Numbered from the stretch's first letter, positions 1 to 7,690 are shown. The stretch: 14,670 nucleotides of DNA from CAYNNP01 sp964398215 (GCA_964398215.1 CAYNNP010000167.1:1-14670); one strand, 5' to 3'. Numbers and translations: made by a program. Notes: generated from the sequence alone by a model not told the origin.

Positions 1-35
1 CTTATTTGGCTTCAACGGAAGTAACCGGAGCACGG

Positions 36-407
36 ATGATTCCACCAATTCTTTTGCTCGACTGCACAGGCGGAATATTCGTTGGCATCAGCGTCCTTGC
101 GATGTGCCAATTGCTGAGCGAGTTGGAGGGACTGCCGTTGTCAGTCGTGATATTGATGGGCGTTGCCAACCTTGTGTATGGCTGTTACTCACTTTTCATG
201 GCCACAAGACGGAATCGTTCGATCAACATGATTGGATTGCTTGCCTTCGCAAACATGGCATGGCTGCTCGTTTGCCTTGCGATTGCAACAACATGGTGGG
301 CTCAAATCACAGTGCTTGGCTTGCTTCACGTGCTGGGCGAGGGTGTGTACGTGGCTGGGCTTGGATATACTGAATGGAGAATGCGGCACACGCTGGTAGG
401 TCGGTAG
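36..407 (+). CDS. small four-helix integral membrane protein, function unknown
   Basis: The frame is open to the left edge and could begin at a TTG at 6. The ATG at 36 is preferred because GGAG (27-30) lies 5 bases upstream, giving a 123-residue protein. The chain is almost entirely hydrophobic, with four likely transmembrane segments at about residues 5-28, 33-56, 64-86 and 88-110. A basic loop (ATRRNRS) separates helices 2 and 3, and the C-terminus is short and positively charged (EWRMRHTLVGR). No catalytic motif or cysteine pair is visible and I do not recognise a named family. It is followed after 33 bp by the VOC gene on the same strand, so the two may be cotranscribed. The gene is very likely real because of its consistent hydrophobic pattern and ribosome binding site, but its role is unknown. 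Confidence 0.7.
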   Translation: MIPPILLLDCTGGIFVGISVLAMCQLLSELEGLPLSVVILMGVANLVYGCYSLFMATRRNRSINMIGLLAFANMAWLLVCLAIATTWWAQITVLGLLHVLGEGVYVAGLGYTEWRMRHTLVGR

Positions 408-440
408 GCAGCCAGCGGATCGACCTGAAGGTAACTCTGA

Positions 441-1205
441 ATGCGAAGTATGCATAATCCATTCGTTCACGGTGTTGGCGGTGTCCTAAGTGCAGATATC
501 GCGGTGCCGGAACATGAGCGTGAACTCGCTTTCTACTCCAAGATTCTCACGACCGGTGCCCCGCTTTGGCGTGACGATCTAATGAATAATTTCGGCATGC
601 CCATTATCGGCCTGGGGGCTCGCACTCCGGAATACAGTGCATTGCCACTGCAGTGGATGCCTCATTTTCAGGTTGCCGATGTTGCTGCCAGCGCCGCAAA
701 TGCGGTGGACATGGGTGGCAAAGAACTGATGCATGGAAAGGATGATGAAGGACAAAGCCAGTGGGCGGTACTTGCTGACCACGATGGGGCTGCCTTTGGT
801 GTTATACCTGTTGTGCCTTGCGAGTCTGACACCACACAACAGAAGGAGCGTCATGGTTGTATCTCTTGGCTCTCGTTAACGGTTCCAGACGCTTTGTCGA
901 GTCGGGACTTTTATCAACGTGTAGTGGGATGGAACGCTAAGTCCATTGAGGCAAGCGAGAGAAACGTCGCTAGATTTGAGATGCTGATTGACAGTGAGTC
1001 TGCTGCAGCTGAAATCCGCCAGCTTCGCAACGAACACGACGGTATCCCATCGGTTTGGCTAATTCACTTACCCGTTGGCGACCTTGTCGAAAGTCTTCGA
1101 CGAGTAGCCGAATGTGGTGGCGATGTTGTAAACGAAGAGACAGGATGCGCTGTTATTCGCGATCCAGTTGGAGTCTATTTGGCACTGCAGGCCTGTTCAG
1201 TCTGA
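441..1205 (+). CDS. VOC-superfamily (glyoxalase-fold) protein with two tandem domains
   Basis: The 254-residue product carries two glyoxalase/bleomycin-resistance/dioxygenase-type halves, at about residues 14-123 and 139-250. Each shows the expected pattern: an early helix with FY (RELAFYSKIL in the first, SSRDFYQRVVGW in the second), a central strand and helix (HFQVADVAASAANAV; IHLPVGDLVESLRRV), a GG turn, and an ending of the D-x-x-G type (LADHDGAAFGVI; IRDPVGVYLALQ). Known double-VOC proteins include metal-dependent lyases and dioxygenases as well as non-catalytic binding proteins. Substrate and metal ligands cannot be assigned here. There is no signal peptide, so it is cytoplasmic. AAGG at 428-431 sits 9 bases before the ATG at 441; an ATG at 450 is a possible alternative. 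Its last 9 bases overlap the convergent RND permease gene. Confidence 0.85.
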   Translation: MRSMHNPFVHGVGGVLSADIAVPEHERELAFYSKILTTGAPLWRDDLMNNFGMPIIGLGARTPEYSALPLQWMPHFQVADVAASAANAVDMGGKELMHGKDDEGQSQWAVLADHDGAAFGVIPVVPCESDTTQQKERHGCISWLSLTVPDALSSRDFYQRVVGWNAKSIEASERNVARFEMLIDSESAAAEIRQLRNEHDGIPSVWLIHLPVGDLVESLRRVAECGGDVVNEETGCAVIRDPVGVYLALQACSV

Positions 1206-4200
1206 CGCAGAGTTGGGTTGCGGCAAGGCGTCGGGCATGTGTGCGTGGCTATTCGGCGTGCCCGATATTTTGGCGATGATGAAGTAGCCGACTGGTGCGA
1301 GAATCAGGACCAGCGCGGTGCCGAATATCAATCCGAAGCTAAGACTTGTTGCCATCGGAATCAATACTTGGGCTTGTCGCGATGTTTCCAGCAGGATGGG
1401 AAGCATGCCGCCGATGGTCGTGAAAGACGTCAGTAACACGGGGCGGCAACGACGTCGTCCGGCGTCGATGATGGCTTCGTGAAGCGGTAGACCATCGGCG
1501 ATGCGGCGGTTGATAAAGTCGATCAAGACGATTGAGTCGTTGACGACGATTCCCGAAAGCGCGACAAGACCGTAGATGCTAAATAGCGTGAACGGCAAGT
1601 CTTGGATGATGTGACCAAAGATCGCTCCGCAGGCTCCGAATGGAATGATGGACAGAACGAGGAACGGTTGGAGATAAGATTTGAATTCGATTGTGAACAA
1701 CAAATACATGCAGATCATCACGGCGATGAATCCGTAAAACATGCTCTTCATCGAGTCATTGGTTTGTTCTTGTTGGCCTTCCCATAACACTCGCAGGTTT
1801 GGGAATTCTTGGGCCAGCTGTGGCATCAGTGTCTTTTGTAAATCGGCAGTGATTTGAAATGCATTGCCGACTTCTTCGTCCACATCGGCCGTGATCGTGA
1901 TGCTCCGCATTTGGTCCAGGCGATGGATGGCTGAATAGCTGCGTTGGATTTCGACGTCCGCCAGTTCGGTCAGTGGACGTTGATTGCCAGAGGGATCACG
2001 AACGCGGATTTCATCAAAGTCGGATAACGATTGTCGTTGTTCTTGTGGGTAGCGGACTCGCAGTTCGACTTCGTGGCGACCACGCTGCAACCGCATGGCT
2101 TCTTCGCCGTAGTAAGATGCACGAACGGTACTCGAAAGTTCCGCCAGTGAGACGCCCATCGCTTTGGCTTCGTCTTTGATCTTCAGTCGGTACTCCCATT
2201 TTCCCGGACGGCCGCCCGCAGTCACATCGTGAACCCCAGGATACTTTTCCAGTTGATCAACGCACGCTTGCACGGCGGTTTCGAGTTGCGGGATGTCTTC
2301 ACTGCGAGCGAGCAATGAGAACTCGATCGGTAGCCCAGCTAGCCCGCGAGGACCGGACCCGAAGGAGACTAGATCGGCGCCGACAAACTTGCCTGCCGCT
2401 TTCCGCCAGCGCTGCACCATTTCTTGGCTGGTGATGTTACGCAATCCAACGTCCACGAGCTGGACTGTCAGACTGCCGACGTGACTTCCTGAGGAAACAT
2501 CGCCGCTGGTCGATGCACCGTATCCAACCGAGCGGTGGATGGCGCCGACCACGCCACCGGGTACTTCGGTCAGCCCCTGGTCAATGGTTTCCTGGTTGAT
2601 CGCTTGGATAGCGTCTTCGAGTCGCTTGGTTGCCTTGTCGGTAATGCGTTCGGGCGTGCCGTCTGGAAAAGCAATGATGACGGTACAGAAGTTTGAATCG
2701 ATTTGCGGAAGCACGATGTACGGTACGGTGCCTGATCGTACGACGCCAATCGCGATCATCAAGAAAGCGACTGCAAGGCAGACTATCAACATCGGGAACT
2801 TGAGCGAGAACCGAAGCGCTGGCAGGTACAACGTTTCGATAAACCAACTTAGCCCTTTGGCGACCCAGACGTTGGCTAGTGCGATCAGCGAACCGATGAA
2901 GCGAAAGGGGCCAAACAACCAAGACACTGCTCTAAAGCCAGGGCCGTCCGCATGCGCCAGGTGCGATGGCAAAACCGTCAGTGCTTCGGTTAGCGAAAAC
3001 AACAGGATGGCGATGACCGCGAAAGGCAATACTTCGGTAAAGCGAGCCAGTCGTCCTGTCATGAACATCATCGGCAGAAACGCAAGGATCGTTGTTAGCA
3101 CGCTTGTCACAACCGACGGCATGACTTCCAGTGTTCCATCGATGGCGGCTTCGCGAAGGCTTTTTCCCATCGTGCGATGAACGTAGATGTTTTCGCCGAT
3201 CACGATTGCGTCGTCGACCATGATGCCCAAGGCGATCAAGAACGCGAACATCGACGTCATGTTGAAGGTTTGCCCTGTGTAATACATCACAGCACATGCG
3301 CCGGCGATTGAAAGCGGTATGCCCATCGATACCCAAATCGCAAGCCGCAATTCTAAGAACAACATCAGTAGCAAGAACACCAATAGCAGTCCTTGCCAGC
3401 CGTTCTTTACCAGCAGCATCAGCCTGGCGAGTACATCGTCAGTCCGGTCGCGAAAGTAGATCAGTTCGTAGCCTTCGGGCGGTGTGTAATCGCGGACGAA
3501 TTGTTGGACAGCGCGACCGACGTGAACGATGTCTTCGGTTTGTGTCGTGTCGATTTGGATGGCCAGTCCCGGTCGACCATTGATGCGACTGATAGCTGAA
3601 TCGTCGGTGAATTCATCACGGACCGAGCCCAGATCGTCGATTGTGAGTACGACGCCGCTTTGGTTGGTGACGAGCGGTATGTTGCCAATGTTTTTGCCAG
3701 TGGATTGCCGGTTGCTACCGCGAAGCAGAATGTCTTGTGATGCGGTCTTCATTGTGCCGCCGGGTACTTCCACGTTTTCTTTGCGAACTGCTTCGGCAAC
3801 CTGCGAGAGTGAAAGATTGTATTGCCGCAGGATTTCTTCTGAGATCTCCACATCGATTTGGTATCGCGGCGCGCCGACAACTTCGGCTTGTGACACCTCG
3901 TCCATCAATAGAACTTGATCGCGAATTTGCTCCGCAAGGTCTCGGAGGGCTAGCGCGGCACCGACCTTGCGGCCAGCAGCTGCGGCAGTCATCGGCTGGT
4001 TCGGTGAACCGGGGTTGGTGTTTTCGCTATATGAGTCTTGGGGGCCGATGACACCGATGCTGATGGCGGTCGAACGTGGCTGCTGCCGCTGCACCACTGG
4101 TTTTTCGGCGAGTGCTGGAAAGCTTGGGATGCCGTCCACCCTCGAACGGACTTCGCCAAGAATTTCTTGCACATCGGGTTCGCTAACGTTGGCTTCCAGT

Positions 4201-4484
4201 TCGATCGAAACCATGCCGGATCCTTCGCGAGCCACCGACGTGATCCGCCGAACTCCTTGCACGCTGCGGACGGTCTCTTCGATTCTTTGGCAGATACCCT
4301 CTTCGATTTCTTCGGGACTTGCACCGCGATACTCGACGCTGACTTGAATCACATCCAAATTGGAATATGGCCAGAACTCGCGCTGCATCGAAGTTGCGCA
4401 CCAGGTGCCAAGAATCAGGATCGCGACAACCATGGTGTTGGTCGCGGGGCCATTGTCGACAGCCCAGCGTATAACCGACCTCAT
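1197..4484 (-). CDS. RND-superfamily efflux transporter permease (HAE1/AcrB-like)
   Basis: The 1095-residue inner-membrane proton antiporter has the full RND layout. There is an N-terminal helix (about residues 15-33), a large periplasmic loop starting with the porter pattern EYRGASPEEIEEGI, helices 2-6, a second periplasmic loop, and helices 8-12. In helix 4 the motif GIMVDDAIVIGENI supplies Asp424 and Asp425, matching the proton-relay Asp407/Asp408 of AcrB. In helix 10 the motif GIVVNDSIVLIDF places Asn982 where AcrB has Lys940, a substitution also known from more distant RND members. RND permeases of this type usually expel drugs, detergents or other amphiphiles; the substrate here is unknown. 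The ATG overlaps the upstream adaptor gene as ATGA (4481-4484) and has no visible Shine-Dalgarno of its own, suggesting translational coupling. No outer-membrane channel gene is present in the window. Length is slightly above the roughly 1050 residues of AcrB. Confidence 0.96.
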   Translation of the reverse strand: MRSVIRWAVDNGPATNTMVVAILILGTWCATSMQREFWPYSNLDVIQVSVEYRGASPEEIEEGICQRIEETVRSVQGVRRITSVAREGSGMVSIELEANVSEPDVQEILGEVRSRVDGIPSFPALAEKPVVQRQQPRSTAISIGVIGPQDSYSENTNPGSPNQPMTAAAAGRKVGAALALRDLAEQIRDQVLLMDEVSQAEVVGAPRYQIDVEISEEILRQYNLSLSQVAEAVRKENVEVPGGTMKTASQDILLRGSNRQSTGKNIGNIPLVTNQSGVVLTIDDLGSVRDEFTDDSAISRINGRPGLAIQIDTTQTEDIVHVGRAVQQFVRDYTPPEGYELIYFRDRTDDVLARLMLLVKNGWQGLLLVFLLLMLFLELRLAIWVSMGIPLSIAGACAVMYYTGQTFNMTSMFAFLIALGIMVDDAIVIGENIYVHRTMGKSLREAAIDGTLEVMPSVVTSVLTTILAFLPMMFMTGRLARFTEVLPFAVIAILLFSLTEALTVLPSHLAHADGPGFRAVSWLFGPFRFIGSLIALANVWVAKGLSWFIETLYLPALRFSLKFPMLIVCLAVAFLMIAIGVVRSGTVPYIVLPQIDSNFCTVIIAFPDGTPERITDKATKRLEDAIQAINQETIDQGLTEVPGGVVGAIHRSVGYGASTSGDVSSGSHVGSLTVQLVDVGLRNITSQEMVQRWRKAAGKFVGADLVSFGSGPRGLAGLPIEFSLLARSEDIPQLETAVQACVDQLEKYPGVHDVTAGGRPGKWEYRLKIKDEAKAMGVSLAELSSTVRASYYGEEAMRLQRGRHEVELRVRYPQEQRQSLSDFDEIRVRDPSGNQRPLTELADVEIQRSYSAIHRLDQMRSITITADVDEEVGNAFQITADLQKTLMPQLAQEFPNLRVLWEGQQEQTNDSMKSMFYGFIAVMICMYLLFTIEFKSYLQPFLVLSIIPFGACGAIFGHIIQDLPFTLFSIYGLVALSGIVVNDSIVLIDFINRRIADGLPLHEAIIDAGRRRCRPVLLTSFTTIGGMLPILLETSRQAQVLIPMATSLSFGLIFGTALVLILAPVGYFIIAKISGTPNSHAHMPDALPQPNSASD

Positions 4485-5869
4485 GGCCGAACACGTGCGG
4501 TCGAGGAGGAAGTTGGCATGACTTTTGGCGTCTTGGGACGAGCGCCTTCACGGCTTCCGCCTCGCGGCTTTTTTGCGTTCATTGAAACGGCAAGTCCCTG
4601 TTTTGCATTGGGGACCGGCGAGCTAATGATCTTTTCCTTGCAAGTGATCGAAGAATGGTGCAGGTCCACATAGGCGACGCCGTCTTTCATGCGAGCGATA
4701 CGCACCGATTCGATTTGCAATTGATCGTCGCGCATCACCCAGACGGTTTTGCCAGGACGAATCACAGATTCCGGAACGACTGCCAGCGGATGCTGAGGCT
4801 CGCAGTGCAAGCGGACGCGAACAAACATTCCTCGCAGTAACACAAGCGAGTCTTTGGAGGCGCCGCTATTTTGTGCGGGATTGTCGACGCAAATTCGTAC
4901 CGGCATGGTCCGTGTTTTTTCGTCGATCCCGAGCCCGTCTTGCCGACTGAGCACAGCATCCCAGGTGTAAGTTTTTCCGGCGCGATCATATTCAACGGTG
5001 ACAGGTGTTTGCGGAAGTTCGTAACCGCTGCCTTTAAGAAACGCCATGTCTTCGTCTCGCAGGTTCGCACGCACTTCGATTTTCGATGTGTCTTCGATGG
5101 TAGCAATGGGTTCGCCGCCTACTAACATTCCGTTTTGTTCGACGTGGTTTGCGATGACGACACCGGAGAAAGGTGCGGTGATTTCGGTGCGTGCTAAATC
5201 CATTTTCGCGCGCTTGAGTTGCAAGGAAGCAAGCTCCAACGCCATTTGCAACGATTTTGATTGTGAATCAAACGTTAGCATTTCGTTTTCTTGCGAAGTC
5301 GCCTGTTGCATGGCTGACAGCATGGCTAGTTCGATCGCATCGGCTTCGGTAGCGGATGTGGCGTTGTTGCGTCGGAGGCGTTCGAGTCGCTGGACGTTCC
5401 TCTTCTGGACTTTGACGATGTTTTGATTGATCGTCAAAATTCGCTGCGTGTTTTCTTTGTCCAGTTGCAGTCGTTCGATGTTCAGTTTAGCTTTCGCGAT
5501 TTCTTGTTCTAAACGTTCGACTTCGATCTGGTAGTCCGAGGGATCAACGCGGAGCAGCAATTCGCCTTTCTGGACAACGTGACCGGGACTGAGTGATTCG
5601 GATTTGAAGACGACTTCGCCGCCAACTTTGGCCGCTAGTTGAACCTCACGATAGGGAATCGCGATGCCACTGACAGCGATGTCCAGTATGCCAGTGTGCG
5701 GAGTTGCTTGGACCAGTTCAACCGGAATGGATTTGCGAACAGGCGGCTTCTTTCGTTCTGGTCGTTTCCGCGCGCCCATCGAATAGACGAACCATCCCGC
5801 GCAGCCGAGAATCAGCAATGGCACCACGTAGCGAAACAGCAGGATTGGAAATTGACGTAGTATATTCAT
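4481..5869 (-). CDS. RND efflux periplasmic adaptor (membrane fusion protein, HlyD/AcrA family)
   Basis: The 462-residue adaptor links the RND permease to an outer-membrane channel. An N-terminal membrane anchor (about residues 9-30) is followed by a basic juxtamembrane segment (RKRPERKKPPVRK). The lipoyl halves are at about residues 72-110 (QLAAKVGGEVV, LSPGHVVQKGELLLRVDP) and 226-260 (ARTEITAPFSGVV, GGEPIATIED). They flank a long alpha-helical coiled-coil hairpin of about 110 residues rich in Glu, Lys, Leu and Gln. Beta-barrel and membrane-proximal domains follow (VRANLRDEDMAFL; VVPESVIRPGKTVWV). The last 35 or so residues form a basic Pro/Ser/Thr-rich tail that looks disordered. The start codon at 5869 has only a weak GAAG upstream. 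It is first in a two-gene operon and its TGA overlaps the permease ATG. No lipobox is seen, so anchoring is probably by the uncleaved helix. Confidence 0.95.
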   Translation of the reverse strand: MNILRQFPILLFRYVVPLLILGCAGWFVYSMGARKRPERKKPPVRKSIPVELVQATPHTGILDIAVSGIAIPYREVQLAAKVGGEVVFKSESLSPGHVVQKGELLLRVDPSDYQIEVERLEQEIAKAKLNIERLQLDKENTQRILTINQNIVKVQKRNVQRLERLRRNNATSATEADAIELAMLSAMQQATSQENEMLTFDSQSKSLQMALELASLQLKRAKMDLARTEITAPFSGVVIANHVEQNGMLVGGEPIATIEDTSKIEVRANLRDEDMAFLKGSGYELPQTPVTVEYDRAGKTYTWDAVLSRQDGLGIDEKTRTMPVRICVDNPAQNSGASKDSLVLLRGMFVRVRLHCEPQHPLAVVPESVIRPGKTVWVMRDDQLQIESVRIARMKDGVAYVDLHHSSITCKEKIISSPVPNAKQGLAVSMNAKKPRGGSREGARPKTPKVMPTSSSTARVRP

Positions 5870-5895
5870 GACACTTCGTAGCTTGAAAGTTACCG

Positions 5896-5908
5896 TCGTC
5901 CGGGACGA
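5896..5908. promoter_or_regulatory. 13-bp palindrome upstream of the RND operon (possible operator)
   Basis: TCGTCC, one central base, then GGACGA form a perfect odd-centred palindrome 27-39 bases upstream of the adaptor start codon. This is a typical place for a repressor operator or for the 5' UTR of the operon. RND operons are commonly controlled by local repressors such as TetR types, but no regulator gene is in this window. Palindromes of this size also occur by chance, so this is only a candidate. Confidence 0.3.
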
Positions 5909-6160
5909 TTTTTAGTCCGTGTGTCCCTCTAGCGGAGGATAGCCCAAAACTCCCCAGCAAAGGTCATCTGCAAGCAATACCAACAAAATGTTCTTGGGTG
6001 TAGATTTCAGATCGGCGGAATATCCCAAACTTGACACCCAGATGGCCAAAACACAGCAGATTTTGATTCATGCCTGGGAGCCTTGGACATTCGGATTTTA
6101 CGAGCTCAGATATCTACTAAACCCGAGGAATCACGGTAATCTACATCAGAAGCCGCAAGT

Positions 6161-6192
6161 CGTAGCCCAATCGCAGACCCGCCCGGGCTACG
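6161..6192. repeat. inverted repeat, 8-bp stem with 16-base loop (REP-like)
   Basis: CGTAGCCC (6161-6168) is exactly complementary to GGGCTACG (6185-6192), with a 16-base C-rich spacer. It lies 25 bases from a second perfect inverted repeat (6218-6239). There is no adjacent T-tract, so it does not look like a classical intrinsic terminator. A paired arrangement of GC-rich palindromes in an intergenic gap resembles REP/BIME-type dispersed elements, but copy number cannot be judged from one window. Confidence 0.5.
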
Positions 6193-6217
6193 GACAAGAG
6201 GTTCGGTGGCAGGAAGT

Positions 6218-6239
6218 CGTGGGCTCTGGCGAGCCCACG
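6218..6239. repeat. perfect inverted repeat, 9-bp stem with TGGC tetraloop
   Basis: CGTGGGCTC (6218-6226), loop TGGC, then GAGCCCACG (6231-6239) form a perfect GC-rich hairpin. It starts about 60 bases downstream of the Dabb stop codon on the minus strand, so it may stabilise or end that transcript. The absence of a T-run on either side argues against a simple intrinsic terminator. With the neighbouring repeat at 6161-6192 it may be a dispersed palindromic element. Confidence 0.6.
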
Positions 6240-6298
6240 GCCGCGAACGTCTGTCCGTACGATTGGCAGTATCCTGCGGCTATCTTGGTCGCCGGGTT

Positions 6299-6757
6299 TT
6301 ACTTGGGCGTTTTGCTTTTGTGATCGTTCTGCTCAAGGCTGGCTTTGGCCTGTTTCATCCCGATCATAGCGGGCAGGTAAGAATCGAAGACTCGCACTTT
6401 TTTGATCCGCGTCTTGTTCTTGGTTTTGAACTCCTCGTGTCGCGCGTGATCGTTGTATGCATCGTGTGCTTTGCGGTTGGCAAAGATCAAATTCAAGGAA
6501 ACCTGAAACTCTCGATCGTTGACCGAACGATTCATGTCGTCCGCAATCGCTCCTGCTGAAAAGTAAACCGTTCCTTCGTGATTCGACAGATACTTTTTGA
6601 TGTCGACCAGCAGCGCCTTTCGTTCCGCAGGCGTGTCGTTGGCAAGCGTAAAGAAAACGATATGAGCTACTTGGGGCTCATCGGCGCTTGCTGAATTGGA
6701 TGTCGCGATCGCGGCGAAGGCAACCAGAGTCGAGAGAGCAAGGGTTTTTAAAAACAT
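6299..6757 (-). CDS. secreted Dabb-family (stress-responsive A/B barrel) protein
   Basis: The 152-residue product begins with a Sec signal peptide (MFLKTLALSTLVAFAAIATS, likely cut after SASA near residue 25). A single Dabb domain spans about residues 30-127. Family features are clear: HIVFFTLAN at the first strand, YFSAGAIADD in the middle, the AHDAYNDHARHEEF stretch, and the final KKVRVFDSY. Dabb domains form a dimeric alpha-beta barrel; described members include plant stress proteins and a polyketide cyclase, but the role of exported bacterial members is unknown. A Lys-rich tail (about 128-152) follows the domain. AAGGA (6766-6770) lies 8 bases before the ATG. The gene follows the SDR gene on the same strand after a 50-bp gap, so cotranscription is possible. 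Confidence 0.88.
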   Translation of the reverse strand: MFLKTLALSTLVAFAAIATSNSASADEPQVAHIVFFTLANDTPAERKALLVDIKKYLSNHEGTVYFSAGAIADDMNRSVNDREFQVSLNLIFANRKAHDAYNDHARHEEFKTKNKTRIKKVRVFDSYLPAMIGMKQAKASLEQNDHKSKTPK

Positions 6758-6765
6758 GACAAGTT

Positions 6766-6782
6766 TCCTTTCAAAGGAGGTG
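6766..6782 (-). promoter_or_regulatory. Shine-Dalgarno of the Dabb gene next to an anti-Shine-Dalgarno-like sequence
   Basis: Read on the minus strand, CACCTCCTTT (6782-6773) is followed one base later by AAAGGA (6771-6766), the ribosome binding site of the Dabb gene. The two are complementary over six bases (TCCTTT/AAAGGA). The first matches the conserved 3' end of 16S rRNA, that is, the anti-Shine-Dalgarno. The mRNA leader could therefore fold back on its own ribosome binding site, although the one-base spacing would force opening of the innermost pairs (about 4 bp around a 5-base loop). Confidence 0.4.
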
Positions 6783-6807
6783 AATGTGTAATGAGTTTGT
6801 TGTGAAG

Positions 6808-7566
6808 CTACATTGTCCTGCCACCGTCAATCACTAGCAACTGGCCGGTCGTGTGGGTGGCTTCTAGTGCCAGATAAATCACGGCTTTTGCAATGTCATC
6901 TGGGCTGGCTGGACGCGGCAACGGATACCGCGCTGTCATTTTAGCCAATTCTTCGCTGGTAACACTCTGTCGCATCCAGCGTCCATCAACAGGGCCTGGG
7001 CAGACGGCGTTGACACGAATGTCAGGCGACAATGCCAAGGCCAACGATTTGGTGAGTGCGTTGAGTCCGCCCTTGCTGGCGCTGTAGGCATGGCATGAAC
7101 CGATCCCGCGGACGCCTGCGACCGAACTGACGTTAACGACGGCAGCCCGGTCGCTACTGCGAAGCATTTTTTCGACTGAGCGAACACAATAAAAGGGAGC
7201 CTTTAAGTTGACCGCCAATATCCGATCCCATAATGCGTCAGTCATCGCATCCAAGTCGGTGGCGTCAAGAAACTGGGTCGTGCCCGCGTTGTTGACCAAA
7301 ACATCAAGACGCCCAAATCGCGACTGGATGTTCTCGGCCATGCCGCGGACTTCTTTGTCCGAACTGACATCGCACTGAATAACCAAGCAAGCCTGACCTT
7401 TGGCTTGGACCATTTCTGATGTCTGCTTTGCCTCTTGCTCGCTTCGTGAATAGTTGACGACCACATCGTGTCCAAGCTCCGCAAACCGGACCGCGCATGC
7501 ACGACCAATTCCAGTGCCCGCGCCGGTTACCAATGCAACGGGAGATGCAGACTTGTCAGGATTCAT
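6808..7566 (-). CDS. SDR-family NAD(P)-dependent oxidoreductase (FabG-like classical SDR)
   Basis: From the ATG at 7566 the protein has 252 residues, the normal size of a classical short-chain dehydrogenase. It shows TGAGTGIG at 14-21 (dinucleotide binding), NNAG at 92-95, and the catalytic set Asn120, Ser148 (VNVSSVAG), Tyr161 and Lys165 (YSASKGG). It also has the PG motif after NAVC and the C-terminal TGQLLVIDGG. Arg41 after the second strand (NYSRS) suggests NADP(H). It reduces a carbonyl or oxidises an alcohol in the cytoplasm; the substrate cannot be deduced. The frame extends upstream to a GTG at 7617, but the extra 17 residues (MISNCCRNPPQASSPPS) do not fit the fold and neither start has a clear Shine-Dalgarno. 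It is transcribed divergently from the sulfatase gene and lies just upstream of the Dabb gene. Confidence 0.93.
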   Translation of the reverse strand: MNPDKSASPVALVTGAGTGIGRACAVRFAELGHDVVVNYSRSEQEAKQTSEMVQAKGQACLVIQCDVSSDKEVRGMAENIQSRFGRLDVLVNNAGTTQFLDATDLDAMTDALWDRILAVNLKAPFYCVRSVEKMLRSSDRAAVVNVSSVAGVRGIGSCHAYSASKGGLNALTKSLALALSPDIRVNAVCPGPVDGRWMRQSVTSEELAKMTARYPLPRPASPDDIAKAVIYLALEATHTTGQLLVIDGGRTM

Positions 7567-7656
7567 GCTTGGGGGTGAACTGGCTTGGGGAGGATTTCGG
7601 CAGCAATTTGAAATCACCGCGGAACAATCGCGAATCTTGCTGGTTTGGTAAAATAG

Positions 7657-7690
7657 TCGATTATCAGATTGTTATCACCACGATAATCGA
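7657..7690. promoter_or_regulatory. inverted repeat in the divergent promoter region (candidate operator)
   Basis: TCGATTATC (7657-7665) and GATAATCGA (7682-7690) are perfect 9-bp inverted copies separated by 16 bp, with half-site centres 25 bp apart. A further GTTATC lies in the spacer. The element sits about 60 bp before the sulfatase start and about 90 bp before the SDR start, where a dimeric regulator could act on both genes. It could also form an AT-rich hairpin, but no T-tract follows it. The regulator is unknown. Confidence 0.45.

Larger units (their letters stand above)
5870..6298. other. 429-bp intergenic region between the RND operon and the Dabb gene
   Basis: Both flanking genes are on the minus strand, so this stretch holds the 3' end of the Dabb transcript and the promoter of the RND operon. 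Beyond the small palindrome at 5896-5908 and the inverted repeats at 6161-6192 and 6218-6239, I see no coding evidence. A 111-codon plus-strand frame (5988-6323) has no ribosome binding site, no recognisable protein features, and runs into the 3' end of the Dabb gene in antisense. I found no convincing tRNA or riboswitch structure by eye. Confidence 0.6.

Noticed and set aside
2539..3180. 213-codon plus-strand frame antisense to the RND permease
   Set aside because: It is the complementary frame of a strongly conserved permease, with low-complexity Ser/Arg/Thr composition and no start signal.
5988..6323. 111-codon plus-strand open frame in the intergenic region
   Set aside because: No ribosome binding site, no protein-like composition or motif, it contains both palindromes and runs antisense into the well-supported Dabb gene.
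6773..6805. Perfect plus-strand Shine-Dalgarno (AAAGGAGGTG) followed by ATG at 6791
   Set aside because: The frame from 6791 is only four codons (MSLL), and that from 6784 is too close to the Shine-Dalgarno and short. The motif is more simply explained as the complement of the Dabb leader.
7567..7617. Extended SDR start at the GTG at 7617
   Set aside because: It adds 17 residues unlike any SDR N-terminus, while the ATG at 7566 gives the standard length; neither has a strong Shine-Dalgarno, so some doubt remains.
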